Assembly: GCA_903830745.1 (NCBI GenBank)
Contig: CAIKVF010000133.1
Span: 1 to 7,258, forward strand
Direction of reading: 5' to 3'
DNA: 7,258 nucleotides
From: an uncultured Actinomycetes bacterium
GTDB taxonomy: Bacteria > Actinomycetota > Acidimicrobiia > Acidimicrobiales > RAAP-2
The position numbers were made by a program, and so were the translations under genes. This document shows positions 1 to 6,458 of the stretch, in pieces; within the stretch, counting starts at the first letter, position 1; every line of letters begins with the position of its first letter. The notes below the pieces were generated by a model. That model searched no databases. It saw only the letters and a program-made list of their open reading frames with translations, and was not told where the DNA came from.

Positions 1-1051
1 CCCCTCGCTGCCCGCTGGTCTGGGCACCGGGGGTGTTAATGATCTTTTCCTGTGCGTGATACATGAAACAGGTTCCATCAGGAATGCGCTGGCTGACCAC
101 GACGCGCGCGGTCAGCGTGCCGTTGAGGTTGAACACTTCCACCCAGTCGTTGTCCACGATTCCAGCCTTGGCCGCCTCAACTTCGGAAATCCATACGTGT
201 GGGCCACCACGACTGAGCGTGAGCATGCGCAGGTTGTCCGAATAGGTCGAATGAATTCCCCATTTCTGGTGTGGTGTCAACCAGTTCAGGACGAGTTCTT
301 TCTCGCCGTTGGACTTTGTTCCCAGCATCGGCTGAATAGTCTTTGTATCAATCGCGGGCTTGTACACACAAGAGCCTTCGCCAAAGTCGAGCATCCAGCG
401 GTGATCCTGGTAAAACTGCTGTCGACCCGTCAGCGTGCGCCACGGTATCAGTTCGTGGACGTTGGTATAGCCGGCGTTGTAGCTGACCTCTTCGCTTTCA
501 AGACCTGACCAGGTCGGTGCCGAGATGATCTTGCGCGGTTGCGCCTGTACATCGCGAAAACGGATCTTGTCGTGTTCACGACCGCGCGCCAGGTGCGTGT
601 GATCGCGTCCGGTAATTTTTGAAAGAGCCTCCCACGCCTTGACCGACACGTGACCATTAGTCTCGGGGGCAAACGTCAGGATCATTTCAGCGGCATCGAT
701 CGCGGTGTCCAGACGTGGGCGACCTTTGCTGACACCCTCTTCTGTGACAGCCTTGGTGAAGCCCGCGAGTTCATGGACCTCATGCTCGGTGTTCCAGTTA
801 ATCCCTTTGCCACCATTGCCCAGTTTTTCAAGCAGCGGTCCCACGGAGGTGAACTTGCGGTAGATGTCGTTGTAGTTGCGCTCGACTACCGTCATATTCG
901 GGGCGGTCTTGCCAGGGATCAGGTCGCACTCGCCGTACTTCCAGTCCTTGGGTTCGAACGCCTGTCCAAGTTCGCCCGGGGTGTCATGCATGAGTGGCGT
1001 GAGGACGATGTCCTTGCACGTACCGAGGTAGGGTCCACCGATTTCACTGAA
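1..1051 (-). CDS. narG: Respiratory nitrate reductase alpha subunit, C-terminal fragment (both ends missing)
   Basis: NarG is the molybdopterin (bis-MGD) catalytic subunit of the membrane-bound NarGHI complex, which reduces nitrate to nitrite facing the cytoplasm. Reading the minus strand leftward from about 1051 gives some 350 codons with no stop or frameshift. Strong NarG landmarks appear in family order: KDIVLTPLMHDTPGE, GECDLIPGKTAPN, LGNGGKGINWNT, FAPETNGHVSVKAWEAL, IRFRDVQAQPRKIIS, PTWSGLESEEVSYNAGYTNV, LTPHQKWGIHSTYSDN, LTLSRGGP, DNDWVEVFN and MYHAQEKIINTPG. Full NarG is about 1,200-1,250 residues, so this is roughly residues 850-1200. The last ~50 residues lie beyond the left edge. 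The N-terminal Fe-S and molybdenum-ligand region is absent because the similarity stops at FSEIGGPYLGT, where SDR-gene sequence begins. The frame stays open to 1099, the first ATG is at 991, and neither is a true start. From memory the wording is nearer proteobacterial than actinobacterial NarG. GC is higher than in the rest of the window. Identity is near certain, but this piece cannot make a working enzyme. Confidence 0.93.
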
Positions 1052-2370
1052 GCACGCTGCGTGAGTAGCGTTCCCGTGCCAACTGGTTCGATGGTCCACT
1101 CAATGCATGCATCTCCAGGTAGCACCATCTCTGCGTGGAGTTTCAAGTATTTATTTTGAACAATTTGATCGACACGCCAGAAGTCAACAAAGTCTCCAAC
1201 TTCTAAGTGCTCTGGATCGCGCCTTCCACGTCGGGCTCCAGGGCCACCCCAAATTTGATCGAGAGCCCCTCGAACCTTCCAGAGCCATTCGCCACGGTGC
1301 CAGCCTTTTTCACCACCGAGTGATGAGACTGCGGCAAACACTTTTTCAGGACTTATTTCGGTGCGCACGATTCGCTCATCATGAAGTTCTGTGCCACCCG
1401 CCCATTTCGGGTCGGTGATGTATGCCTTAAAGGGGCGAAGGTCGGCGTCGCTGAATGAAGTTGGAACCTGTTTACTTGTCGTTCTTCCAAGTGCCAACTG
1501 GATAGCTTCTCTGATGCCACGCTGGGGTTCTCCGAGAGTGTCGGCGGTCGTTGTTCCATGAACAATTACTTCATTCACCAGACTGTCAACCAGAGGCTTC
1601 GCGAGACTTGCAGGTACTGGGGTAACAATTCCCACCCAGTGTGAAGAGAGGCGAGGTGTCAGAAAAGGAACTGGGATAAGCCTTCTCTTCTTTAGTCCCG
1701 CTTCTTCGGCGTAGATGTCCATCATCTCGGCGTAGGAAATGATGTCTTTGCCACCAATTTCAAAAATTCCAGGGATTGGGCTTGGTGCGTTGATGACCTT
1801 CACGAGGTAGTTGAGAACGTCCGAGATGGCAATGGGCTGAGACTTTGTTCTGACCCACTTCGGAGTAACCATTACTGGGAGAACTTCAACGAGGTAGCGA
1901 AGCATTTCGAAGCTTGCTGAACCCGAGCCAATAACAACAGCAGCTCTCAGTTCGGTTACTGGGATCGCACCAGCAGCGAGAGTCTTTCCAACGCTGTGAC
2001 GACTCGTGAGGTGAACACTGAGTGCATCATCGTCGTCACCCATTCCACCTAAGTAAATGATTCGCTTTACTCCAGCGGCCTCACATGCACTTCTGAAATT
2101 TTCTGCGTCACGTGTTTCTTTTGCCACCCAGTCAGCACCATCGCCAATTCCGTGAACTAAATAAACGGCAACATCAACGTCGTGCATTGCTTCAGTGAGG
2201 TCACCTTCAATTGATCCCTGAACAACTTCAACGTTAGGCAGCCATGGTGCTTGAGAGAGTTTGCCGGGTGTTCGCACAAGACAGCGAACAGTGTTGCCTT
2301 CTTCAAGAAGTCTTGGGACTAATCGTCCACCAACGTAGCCAGTGGCTCCAGTAACTAAAACTCGGCTCAT
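919..2370 (-). CDS. NAD(P)-binding SDR/epimerase-like protein with DUF2867 domain, C-terminus replaced
   Basis: The N-terminus is an extended SDR Rossmann domain with the glycine motif TGATGYVGG at residues 7-15, followed by YLVHGIGDG and IIYLGGMGDD segments. This group is often annotated as an NAD(P)H-binding or NAD-dependent epimerase/dehydratase protein of unknown substrate. From roughly residue 330 it matches DUF2867, with WLWKVRGALDQIWGGPG, RRGRRDPEHLEVGDFVDFWR and LHAEMVLPGDACIEW. Only about 440 residues, down to roughly position 1051, are native. The remaining ~43 codons to the stop at 919 are narG DNA read in the wrong frame and rich in Arg and Ser. They replace the usual aromatic DUF2867 end that follows LTQRA. 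I prefer the ATG at 2370 because GGAG lies six bases upstream and the Rossmann fold begins at once. The longer frame from a GTG at 2400 has no Shine-Dalgarno sequence. The gene follows serC by 40 bp on the same strand with no terminator between, so co-transcription is plausible. A functional link to serine synthesis is not evident. Confidence 0.8.
   Translation of the reverse strand: MSRVLVTGATGYVGGRLVPRLLEEGNTVRCLVRTPGKLSQAPWLPNVEVVQGSIEGDLTEAMHDVDVAVYLVHGIGDGADWVAKETRDAENFRSACEAAGVKRIIYLGGMGDDDDALSVHLTSRHSVGKTLAAGAIPVTELRAAVVIGSGSASFEMLRYLVEVLPVMVTPKWVRTKSQPIAISDVLNYLVKVINAPSPIPGIFEIGGKDIISYAEMMDIYAEEAGLKKRRLIPVPFLTPRLSSHWVGIVTPVPASLAKPLVDSLVNEVIVHGTTTADTLGEPQRGIREAIQLALGRTTSKQVPTSFSDADLRPFKAYITDPKWAGGTELHDERIVRTEISPEKVFAAVSSLGGEKGWHRGEWLWKVRGALDQIWGGPGARRGRRDPEHLEVGDFVDFWRVDQIVQNKYLKLHAEMVLPGDACIEWTIEPVGTGTLLTQRASVKSVDPTSVRARTSSSRHSCMTPRANLDRRSNPRTGSTASAT
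1045..1060. other. Chimeric junction between narG fragment and SDR/DUF2867 gene
   Basis: On the minus strand, DUF2867-like sequence in one frame ends with LTQRAS. NarG-like sequence in another frame starts with FSEIGGPYLGT. The switch lies around 1045-1060, within the bases read on the minus strand as gcgtgcttcagtg. Neither gene is complete across it: the SDR gene loses its C-terminus and narG loses its N-terminal part. Base composition also changes nearby. The exact base cannot be fixed without homologues. No inverted repeat, IS end or duplicated target site is visible. Confidence 0.75.
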
Positions 2371-2376
2371 TGTTGG

Positions 2377-2380
2377 CTCC
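2377..2380 (-). promoter_or_regulatory. Ribosome binding site deciding the SDR gene start
   Basis: The minus-strand sequence GGAG stands six bases before the ATG at 2370. The upstream in-frame GTG at 2400 is preceded by ctccta-type sequence with no purine-rich Shine-Dalgarno. This favours the shorter protein beginning MSRVLVTGATG. Confidence 0.6.
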
Positions 2381-2410
2381 AAATGTTCATTACTGGACAC
2401 TAGGAGTTAT

Positions 2411-3532
2411 TTAGAGATTTCCGACAATCCAGTTAATTGACGCACAGAGTGCAGCAACATCTTCAGAATCAATTGCAGGGAACATTGAAATACGAAGCTG
2501 ATTGCGTCCAAGTTTGCGGTATGGATCGGTATCCACAACACCATTGGCCCGTAGGACCTTGGCAATGACTGAGGCGTCAATGTCGTCGGTGAAGTCGATT
2601 GTTCCTACAACGTTGCTTCGCTCGGCAGGGTTCGTAACGAATGGCGTCGCAAAGCTAGATGCTTCAGCCCACGTGTAAAGAATTTCTGCAGATGTGCGTG
2701 AGCGACCTGCAGAGAAGCTGAGACCACCGTTGTCATTGAACCACTTGACCTGAGATGCAAGCATGTGGATAGTTGCGAGTGCTGGTGTGTTGTAGGTCTG
2801 GTTAAGTCGAGAGTTGTCGAGTGCAATCTTGAGGTCGAAGAATGCAGGTGTCCAACGACCAGATGCACTGATTTGCTCAATGCGCTCAATAGCTGCAGGT
2901 GAACAGATAGCGAGCCAGAGACCACCGTCTGCTGCAAATGACTTCTGCGGTGCGAAGTAGTACACGTCGAACTGTGATGGGTCAACCATGAGACCACCAG
3001 CTGCAGATGTTGCATCTACAACAACGAGCCCCTTTGATCCAGCTGGGCGAGTGATTGGCATCATCACGCCAGTTGAGGTTTCGTTGTGAGTAAGTGCGTA
3101 GAGGTCAACACCATCAGTTGTCACTGCGAGTGGGTGGGTCCCAACGTCACTCTTAATGACCTGAGGGTCACTGAGGTGTGGAGCCTGGGTGACTGCTTCG
3201 GCGAACTTAGACGAGAACTCGCCAAAGACGAGGTGTTGTGAGTGATTGAGCACGAGGTGGAATGTTGCAGCATCCCAGAAGCATGTAGATCCTCCGTTAC
3301 CGAGCAACACTTCGTAGCCATCAGGAAGATTGAACAGAGCACGAAGACCGTCTTGCACTTCTTTAACCTTGTTCTTTACAGTTGCCTGGCGGTGCGAAGT
3401 ACCCATGTAGGTAGTGCCATCGGCGAGTAGCGCGGTGAGCTGCTCGGCACGTACTTTTGAGGGGCCGGCGCCAAAGCGGCCGTCGCGCGGTAGTAGTTCT
3501 GCAGGAATTTTTAGAGTGTCTGGGGAAGCCAT
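2411..3532 (-). CDS. serC: Phosphoserine aminotransferase
   Basis: This PLP enzyme converts 3-phosphohydroxypyruvate plus glutamate to O-phosphoserine plus 2-oxoglutarate, the second step of serine synthesis, in the cytoplasm. The same family also acts on a phosphorylated intermediate of vitamin B6 synthesis in some bacteria. The 373-residue protein is full length for the actinobacterial (Mycobacterium-like) SerC branch. Visible landmarks are FGAGPSKVR (residues 20-28), GTSHRQ (44-49), GNGGSTCFWDAA (78-89), THNETSTGV (148-156), DATSAAGG (173-180) and APQKSFAADGGLW (194-206), in which K197 is the expected Schiff-base lysine. YNTPALAT and YRKLGRNQLR follow near the C-terminus. The ATG at 3532 gives the canonical N-terminus. 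No Shine-Dalgarno precedes it, and a -10-like TAAGAT ends only nine bases before the ATG, suggesting a leaderless or nearly leaderless mRNA. It is divergent from the transaminase-serA pair. Confidence 0.96.
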   Translation of the reverse strand: MASPDTLKIPAELLPRDGRFGAGPSKVRAEQLTALLADGTTYMGTSHRQATVKNKVKEVQDGLRALFNLPDGYEVLLGNGGSTCFWDAATFHLVLNHSQHLVFGEFSSKFAEAVTQAPHLSDPQVIKSDVGTHPLAVTTDGVDLYALTHNETSTGVMMPITRPAGSKGLVVVDATSAAGGLMVDPSQFDVYYFAPQKSFAADGGLWLAICSPAAIERIEQISASGRWTPAFFDLKIALDNSRLNQTYNTPALATIHMLASQVKWFNDNGGLSFSAGRSRTSAEILYTWAEASSFATPFVTNPAERSNVVGTIDFTDDIDASVIAKVLRANGVVDTDPYRKLGRNQLRISMFPAIDSEDVAALCASINWIVGNL

Positions 3533-3537
3533 AGAAT

Positions 3538-3547
3538 TACAATCTTA
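3538..3547. promoter_or_regulatory. Overlapping divergent -10 elements, serC / transaminase-serA
   Basis: Only 37 bp separate the preferred start codons (3532 minus, 3570 plus). On the plus strand TACAAT occupies 3538-3543, predicting transcription from about 3550 and a leader of about 20 bases. On the minus strand TAAGAT occupies 3542-3547, predicting transcription within a few bases of the serC ATG. The two hexamers share two positions. No convincing -35 box is visible on either side, so this is a hypothesis from motif position only. Confidence 0.4.
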
Positions 3548-3559
3548 CGTAAAATGAAT

Positions 3560-3563
3560 GGAG
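3560..3563 (+). promoter_or_regulatory. Ribosome binding site deciding the transaminase start
   Basis: GGAG at 3560-3563 is six bases before the ATG at 3570. It overlaps the alternative ATG at 3558, which itself has no Shine-Dalgarno. This supports starting at MSSRVSHLL rather than four residues earlier. Confidence 0.6.
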
Positions 3564-3569
3564 CATTTG

Positions 3570-4769
3570 ATGAGTTCGAGAGTCAGTCACCTACTTGCCG
3601 GTTTGGCCCCAAGTGCGACTCTGGCCGTCGATGCAAAGGCTAAGGCGTTAAAGGCTGCTGGAGAACCAGTTATTGGTTACGGCGCCGGAGAACCAGACTT
3701 TCCGACCCCCCAGGCAATCGTTGACGCAGCCATTAAGGCTTGCTCTGATCCAAGCAACCACAAGTACACCCCAACAGCTGGTCTCCAAGACCTTCGTGAA
3801 GCAATTGTCTTCAAGACCAAGCGCGACACTGGACTCGACATCAAGGCCAGCCAAGTTCTCGTTACTAACGGTGGCAAGCACGCTGTAGCGACAACATTCA
3901 TGACGCTTATTAACCCGGGCGACGAAGTTCTGATTCCTGCGCCGTACTGGACCACGTACCCAGAAGCGGTCTACCTCGCTGGTGGAATTCCTGTGCCTGT
4001 TCTTACGAGCGAAGCGAATGGATTTCGCGTAACAGTTGATGAACTCGAAAAGGCACGCACTAAGAAGACAAAGCTGCTCGTATTCGTCTCACCATCTAAC
4101 CCAACTGGTGCTGTTGTAACACCAGAAGAGATTGCCAAGATCGGACGCTGGGCTGCGGAGCACGACATCATGGTCATGCTTGACGAAATTTACGAACACC
4201 TTGTCTACGGTGACGCGAAGAACGTTTCAATGGCAGTTGTCGCCCCAGAGCTTGAAGATCGCTGGGTGATTGTTAACGGCGTCGCAAAAACCTACGCAAT
4301 GACTGGATGGCGCATTGGCTGGATGATTGGCTCACAAGAAGTTATGAACGCCGCCATTAACTACCAGTCACAAACAACGTCAAACATTTCAAACATTTCA
4401 CAGCGTGCAGCAGTTGCAGCACTCACAGGTGACTTAAGCGCTGTTGATGAAATGAAAACTGCTTTTAACCGTCGCCGTCTCATGATGGTTGAAAGACTGA
4501 ACGCAATTGATGGCATCTCATGCGCACTCCCAGAGGGTGCGTTCTACTGCTATCCGAACTTCACGGGCCTTCTTGGTCGCTCACTCGGTGGCAAGGTTTC
4601 AAACACCACCTCAGAGCTCGCTGACTCACTACTTGAGACCATCAAGATCGCTGCAGTTCCGGGCGAAGCCTTTGGAACTCCTGGATTCATGCGCTTCAGC
4701 TACGCCCTGGGTGACAAGGACATTGCTGAAGGACTTGACCGTTTGGCTGATCTGGTTGCCAAGGGTTAA
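3570..4769 (+). CDS. Class I/II PLP aminotransferase, aspartate aminotransferase-like
   Basis: This is a fold-type I cytoplasmic transaminase of the aspartate aminotransferase Ib group, which moves an amino group between aspartate and 2-oxoglutarate. Some relatives act on prephenate, and sequence alone does not separate these. Numbered from the ATG at 3570 (399 residues, normal for the group), the landmarks are YGAGEPDFPTP (37-47), KYTPTAGLQDLREAI (65-79), TNGGKHA (99-105), APYWTTYPE (124-132), SPSNPTG (174-180), MLDEIYEHLVYG (203-214) and VAKTYAMTGWRIGW (238-251). K240 is the expected PLP lysine and R248 a phosphate-contacting residue. R375 in FMRFSYALGD is the expected substrate carboxylate-binding arginine. 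An alternative ATG at 3558 adds four residues but lacks a ribosome site. serA follows after 48 bp on the same strand with no terminator, so the two are probably one operon. Family assignment is firm; substrate is not. Confidence 0.93.
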   Translation: MSSRVSHLLAGLAPSATLAVDAKAKALKAAGEPVIGYGAGEPDFPTPQAIVDAAIKACSDPSNHKYTPTAGLQDLREAIVFKTKRDTGLDIKASQVLVTNGGKHAVATTFMTLINPGDEVLIPAPYWTTYPEAVYLAGGIPVPVLTSEANGFRVTVDELEKARTKKTKLLVFVSPSNPTGAVVTPEEIAKIGRWAAEHDIMVMLDEIYEHLVYGDAKNVSMAVVAPELEDRWVIVNGVAKTYAMTGWRIGWMIGSQEVMNAAINYQSQTTSNISNISQRAAVAALTGDLSAVDEMKTAFNRRRLMMVERLNAIDGISCALPEGAFYCYPNFTGLLGRSLGGKVSNTTSELADSLLETIKIAAVPGEAFGTPGFMRFSYALGDKDIAEGLDRLADLVAKG

Positions 4770-4805
4770 GCATTTCAGTTTCGCTTTAAACTCTCTTTAC
4801 CCATT

Positions 4806-4811
4806 GAAAGG
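4806..4811 (+). promoter_or_regulatory. Ribosome binding site for the GTG start of serA
   Basis: GAAAGG at 4806-4811 lies six bases before the GTG at 4818, and the protein read from there begins MARVLVTEEI, as expected for the family. No convincing separate promoter is visible in the 48-bp gap after the transaminase. Confidence 0.65.
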
Positions 4812-4817
4812 TTCCCC

Positions 4818-6392
4818 GTGGCCCGTGTTTTAGTTACAGAAGAAATCGCCGACAGCGGCCTCCAAGAACTGCGTAACGCAGGTCACGAAGTTGACATTCA
4901 ACTTGGACTTTCACCAGAGCAGCTCATTGAAGCGGTCAAGGGTGCGCACGCACTCATCATTCGTTCTGCAACACAGGTTGATGCTGCGACACTTGCAGCC
5001 GCAAAGGACATGATTGTTGTAGGTCGCGCTGGAATCGGACTCGACAACGTTGACGTTGCAAAAGCCACAGAACTCGGAGTAATGGTTGTTAACGCACCGG
5101 TTTCGAACATTCTTTCTGCCGCTGAGCAAACAATGGCACTTCTTCTCGCACAAGCTCGCAACATCCCTCAAGCTCATTCAGCACTTAAGGCTGGACGTTG
5201 GGAGCGCAGTAAGTGGGAAGGCGTGGAGCTTCACGGCAAGACTCTTGGTGTAATTGGACTTGGAAAGATTGGTGCACTTGTTGCCCAGCGTGCCATGGCA
5301 TTTGGGATGCACATTGTTGCTTACGACCCGTACATCACTGAAGAGCGTGCACGTCACATGGGGATTGACCTCATGACACTTGATGAACTTCTTGCGAAGT
5401 CTGACTTCATTACAATTCACCTTCCTAAGACGAAGGAAACTACAAACCTTCTAAACGCCGAGTCACTAAAGAAGTGCAAGCCAACAGTTCGCATCATCAA
5501 CGTGGCACGTGGTGGCATTGTTAACGAAGCTGACCTCGCCGCAGCGATCAGTGCTGGCACCGTGCAAGGTGCTGCTCTAGACGTATTCGAAAAAGAACCA
5601 ACTACTGAGTCACCTCTGTTTGAGCTTCCTTCAGTTGTTGTCGTGCCTCACCTCGGTGCTTCAACCGCCGAAGCACAAGACAAGGCCGGAATCACTATTG
5701 CTGAGCAAGTGCAACTCGCACTCGCTGGAGACTTTGTTCCATTCGCAGTGAATGTTTCTGCTGGTGAAGTTTCAAACGTTGTTCGCCCCTTCATGGGACT
5801 TGCTGAAGTTCTCGGACGCTTTATTGGTGGACTTCTTGACGGAAAGCCAGGAGACCTAGAGGTTCTCTATCAGGGAGAGCTTGCAGGGTCTGGAACAAAG
5901 ATCCTCACTCTCTGTGCACTTAAGGGCCTACTCACTGCTTCAGGACACGACGGTGTTTCATTTGTGAATGCACCGCAGCTGGCTGCAGAAAACAAGCTGA
6001 CATTCTCAGAAGAATCAATTGTTGATTCACCAGAGTACGTAAACCTCATCACCGTAAAGGCTGGGGGGCACTCAGTATCTGGAACACTCATGACAATCGG
6101 TACTCGTCTTGAAACTCGAATCGTTAGCGTCGACGGCCACAGTGTTGAAATTCCACCAGCGAGTTCAATGCTCGTGGTTCGAAATGACGACCGCCCAGGA
6201 ATGATTGGTCATGTTGGTATGGCCCTTGGTGATGCTGGCATTTCAATCGTTTCAATGGCAGTAGGTCCAGACCCACAGTCAAAGACTGCGCTTATGGTGC
6301 TCTCAACAGGGTCTCCAACTCCAGCCAGCGTTATCGAGTCACTTCGCGGTGCAAACGGCATCGTAGACATTCACTTGATTACTCTGCGCTAA
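4818..6392 (+). CDS. serA: D-3-phosphoglycerate dehydrogenase, long form with ASB and ACT domains
   Basis: SerA oxidises 3-phosphoglycerate to 3-phosphohydroxypyruvate with NAD+, the committed step of serine synthesis, in the cytoplasm. The 524-residue length matches the long (type I, Mycobacterium-like) form. Order: split substrate-binding domain (about 1-95 and 285-315) with VGRAGIGLDNVD; NAD-binding Rossmann domain with GVIGLGKIG (144-152) and D170 at the cofactor-ribose position; allosteric substrate-binding (ASB) domain, about 320-445; ACT domain, about 450-524, with DDRPGMIG. The catalytic set is complete: R231 in NVARGGIV, E260 in DVFEKEP and H278 in PHLGAST. From memory of the E. coli and M. 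tuberculosis enzymes, the ACT-domain Asn that binds serine (in GVNI) is Ser476 here (GISI), so feedback by serine may differ. The GTG start is supported by GAAAGG six bases upstream. It is the last gene before a strong terminator. Confidence 0.96.
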   Translation: MARVLVTEEIADSGLQELRNAGHEVDIQLGLSPEQLIEAVKGAHALIIRSATQVDAATLAAAKDMIVVGRAGIGLDNVDVAKATELGVMVVNAPVSNILSAAEQTMALLLAQARNIPQAHSALKAGRWERSKWEGVELHGKTLGVIGLGKIGALVAQRAMAFGMHIVAYDPYITEERARHMGIDLMTLDELLAKSDFITIHLPKTKETTNLLNAESLKKCKPTVRIINVARGGIVNEADLAAAISAGTVQGAALDVFEKEPTTESPLFELPSVVVVPHLGASTAEAQDKAGITIAEQVQLALAGDFVPFAVNVSAGEVSNVVRPFMGLAEVLGRFIGGLLDGKPGDLEVLYQGELAGSGTKILTLCALKGLLTASGHDGVSFVNAPQLAAENKLTFSEESIVDSPEYVNLITVKAGGHSVSGTLMTIGTRLETRIVSVDGHSVEIPPASSMLVVRNDDRPGMIGHVGMALGDAGISIVSMAVGPDPQSKTALMVLSTGSPTPASVIESLRGANGIVDIHLITLR

Positions 6393-6411
6393 GGGTTTTT
6401 AGCCGTAAAAC

Positions 6412-6447
6412 AAAAAACACCGTGACATTTCGTCACGGTGTTTTTTT
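6412..6447. terminator. Bidirectional rho-independent terminator between serA and the aldo/keto reductase gene
   Basis: A perfect hairpin has arms CACCGTGAC (6418-6426) and GTCACGGTG (6432-6440) around a five-base loop. It is flanked by six A's (6412-6417) and seven T's (6441-6447), so each strand ends its stem in a U-tract and the A/T pairs extend the stem to 15 bp. It lies 19 bp past the serA stop and 11 bp past the stop of the convergent reductase gene, so it should serve both. Confidence 0.93.
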
Positions 6448-6458
6448 GTGAAGTAACT

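Noticed and set aside
56..508. 150-codon open frame on the plus strand
   Set aside because: It lies exactly antisense, codon on codon, to the NarG frame and has no recognisable domain. NarG conservation on the minus strand explains it.
650..1159. 169-codon open frame on the plus strand
   Set aside because: It is again antisense to narG in the codon-matched frame, crosses the chimeric junction, and has no family resemblance.
919..2400. Continuous open frame as a single natural 493-residue protein starting at a GTG at 2400
   Set aside because: The GTG has no ribosome site, while the ATG at 2370 has GGAG six bases upstream. The last ~43 codons are NarG DNA read out of frame.
2605..3015. 136-codon minus-strand frame inside serC
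   Set aside because: A low-complexity His/Ser/Leu-rich product in an alternative frame of a well-supported gene.
4373..4401. Short direct repeat of tcaaacatt in the transaminase gene
   Set aside because: It encodes the repeated SNI in SNISNISQ, a region that varies in this family. Two copies in frame have no sign of a wider repeat.
4770..4817. Possible separate serA promoter in the gap after the transaminase
   Set aside because: AT-rich pieces such as tttaaa occur, but no paired -35 and -10 with proper spacing. Co-transcription is simpler.
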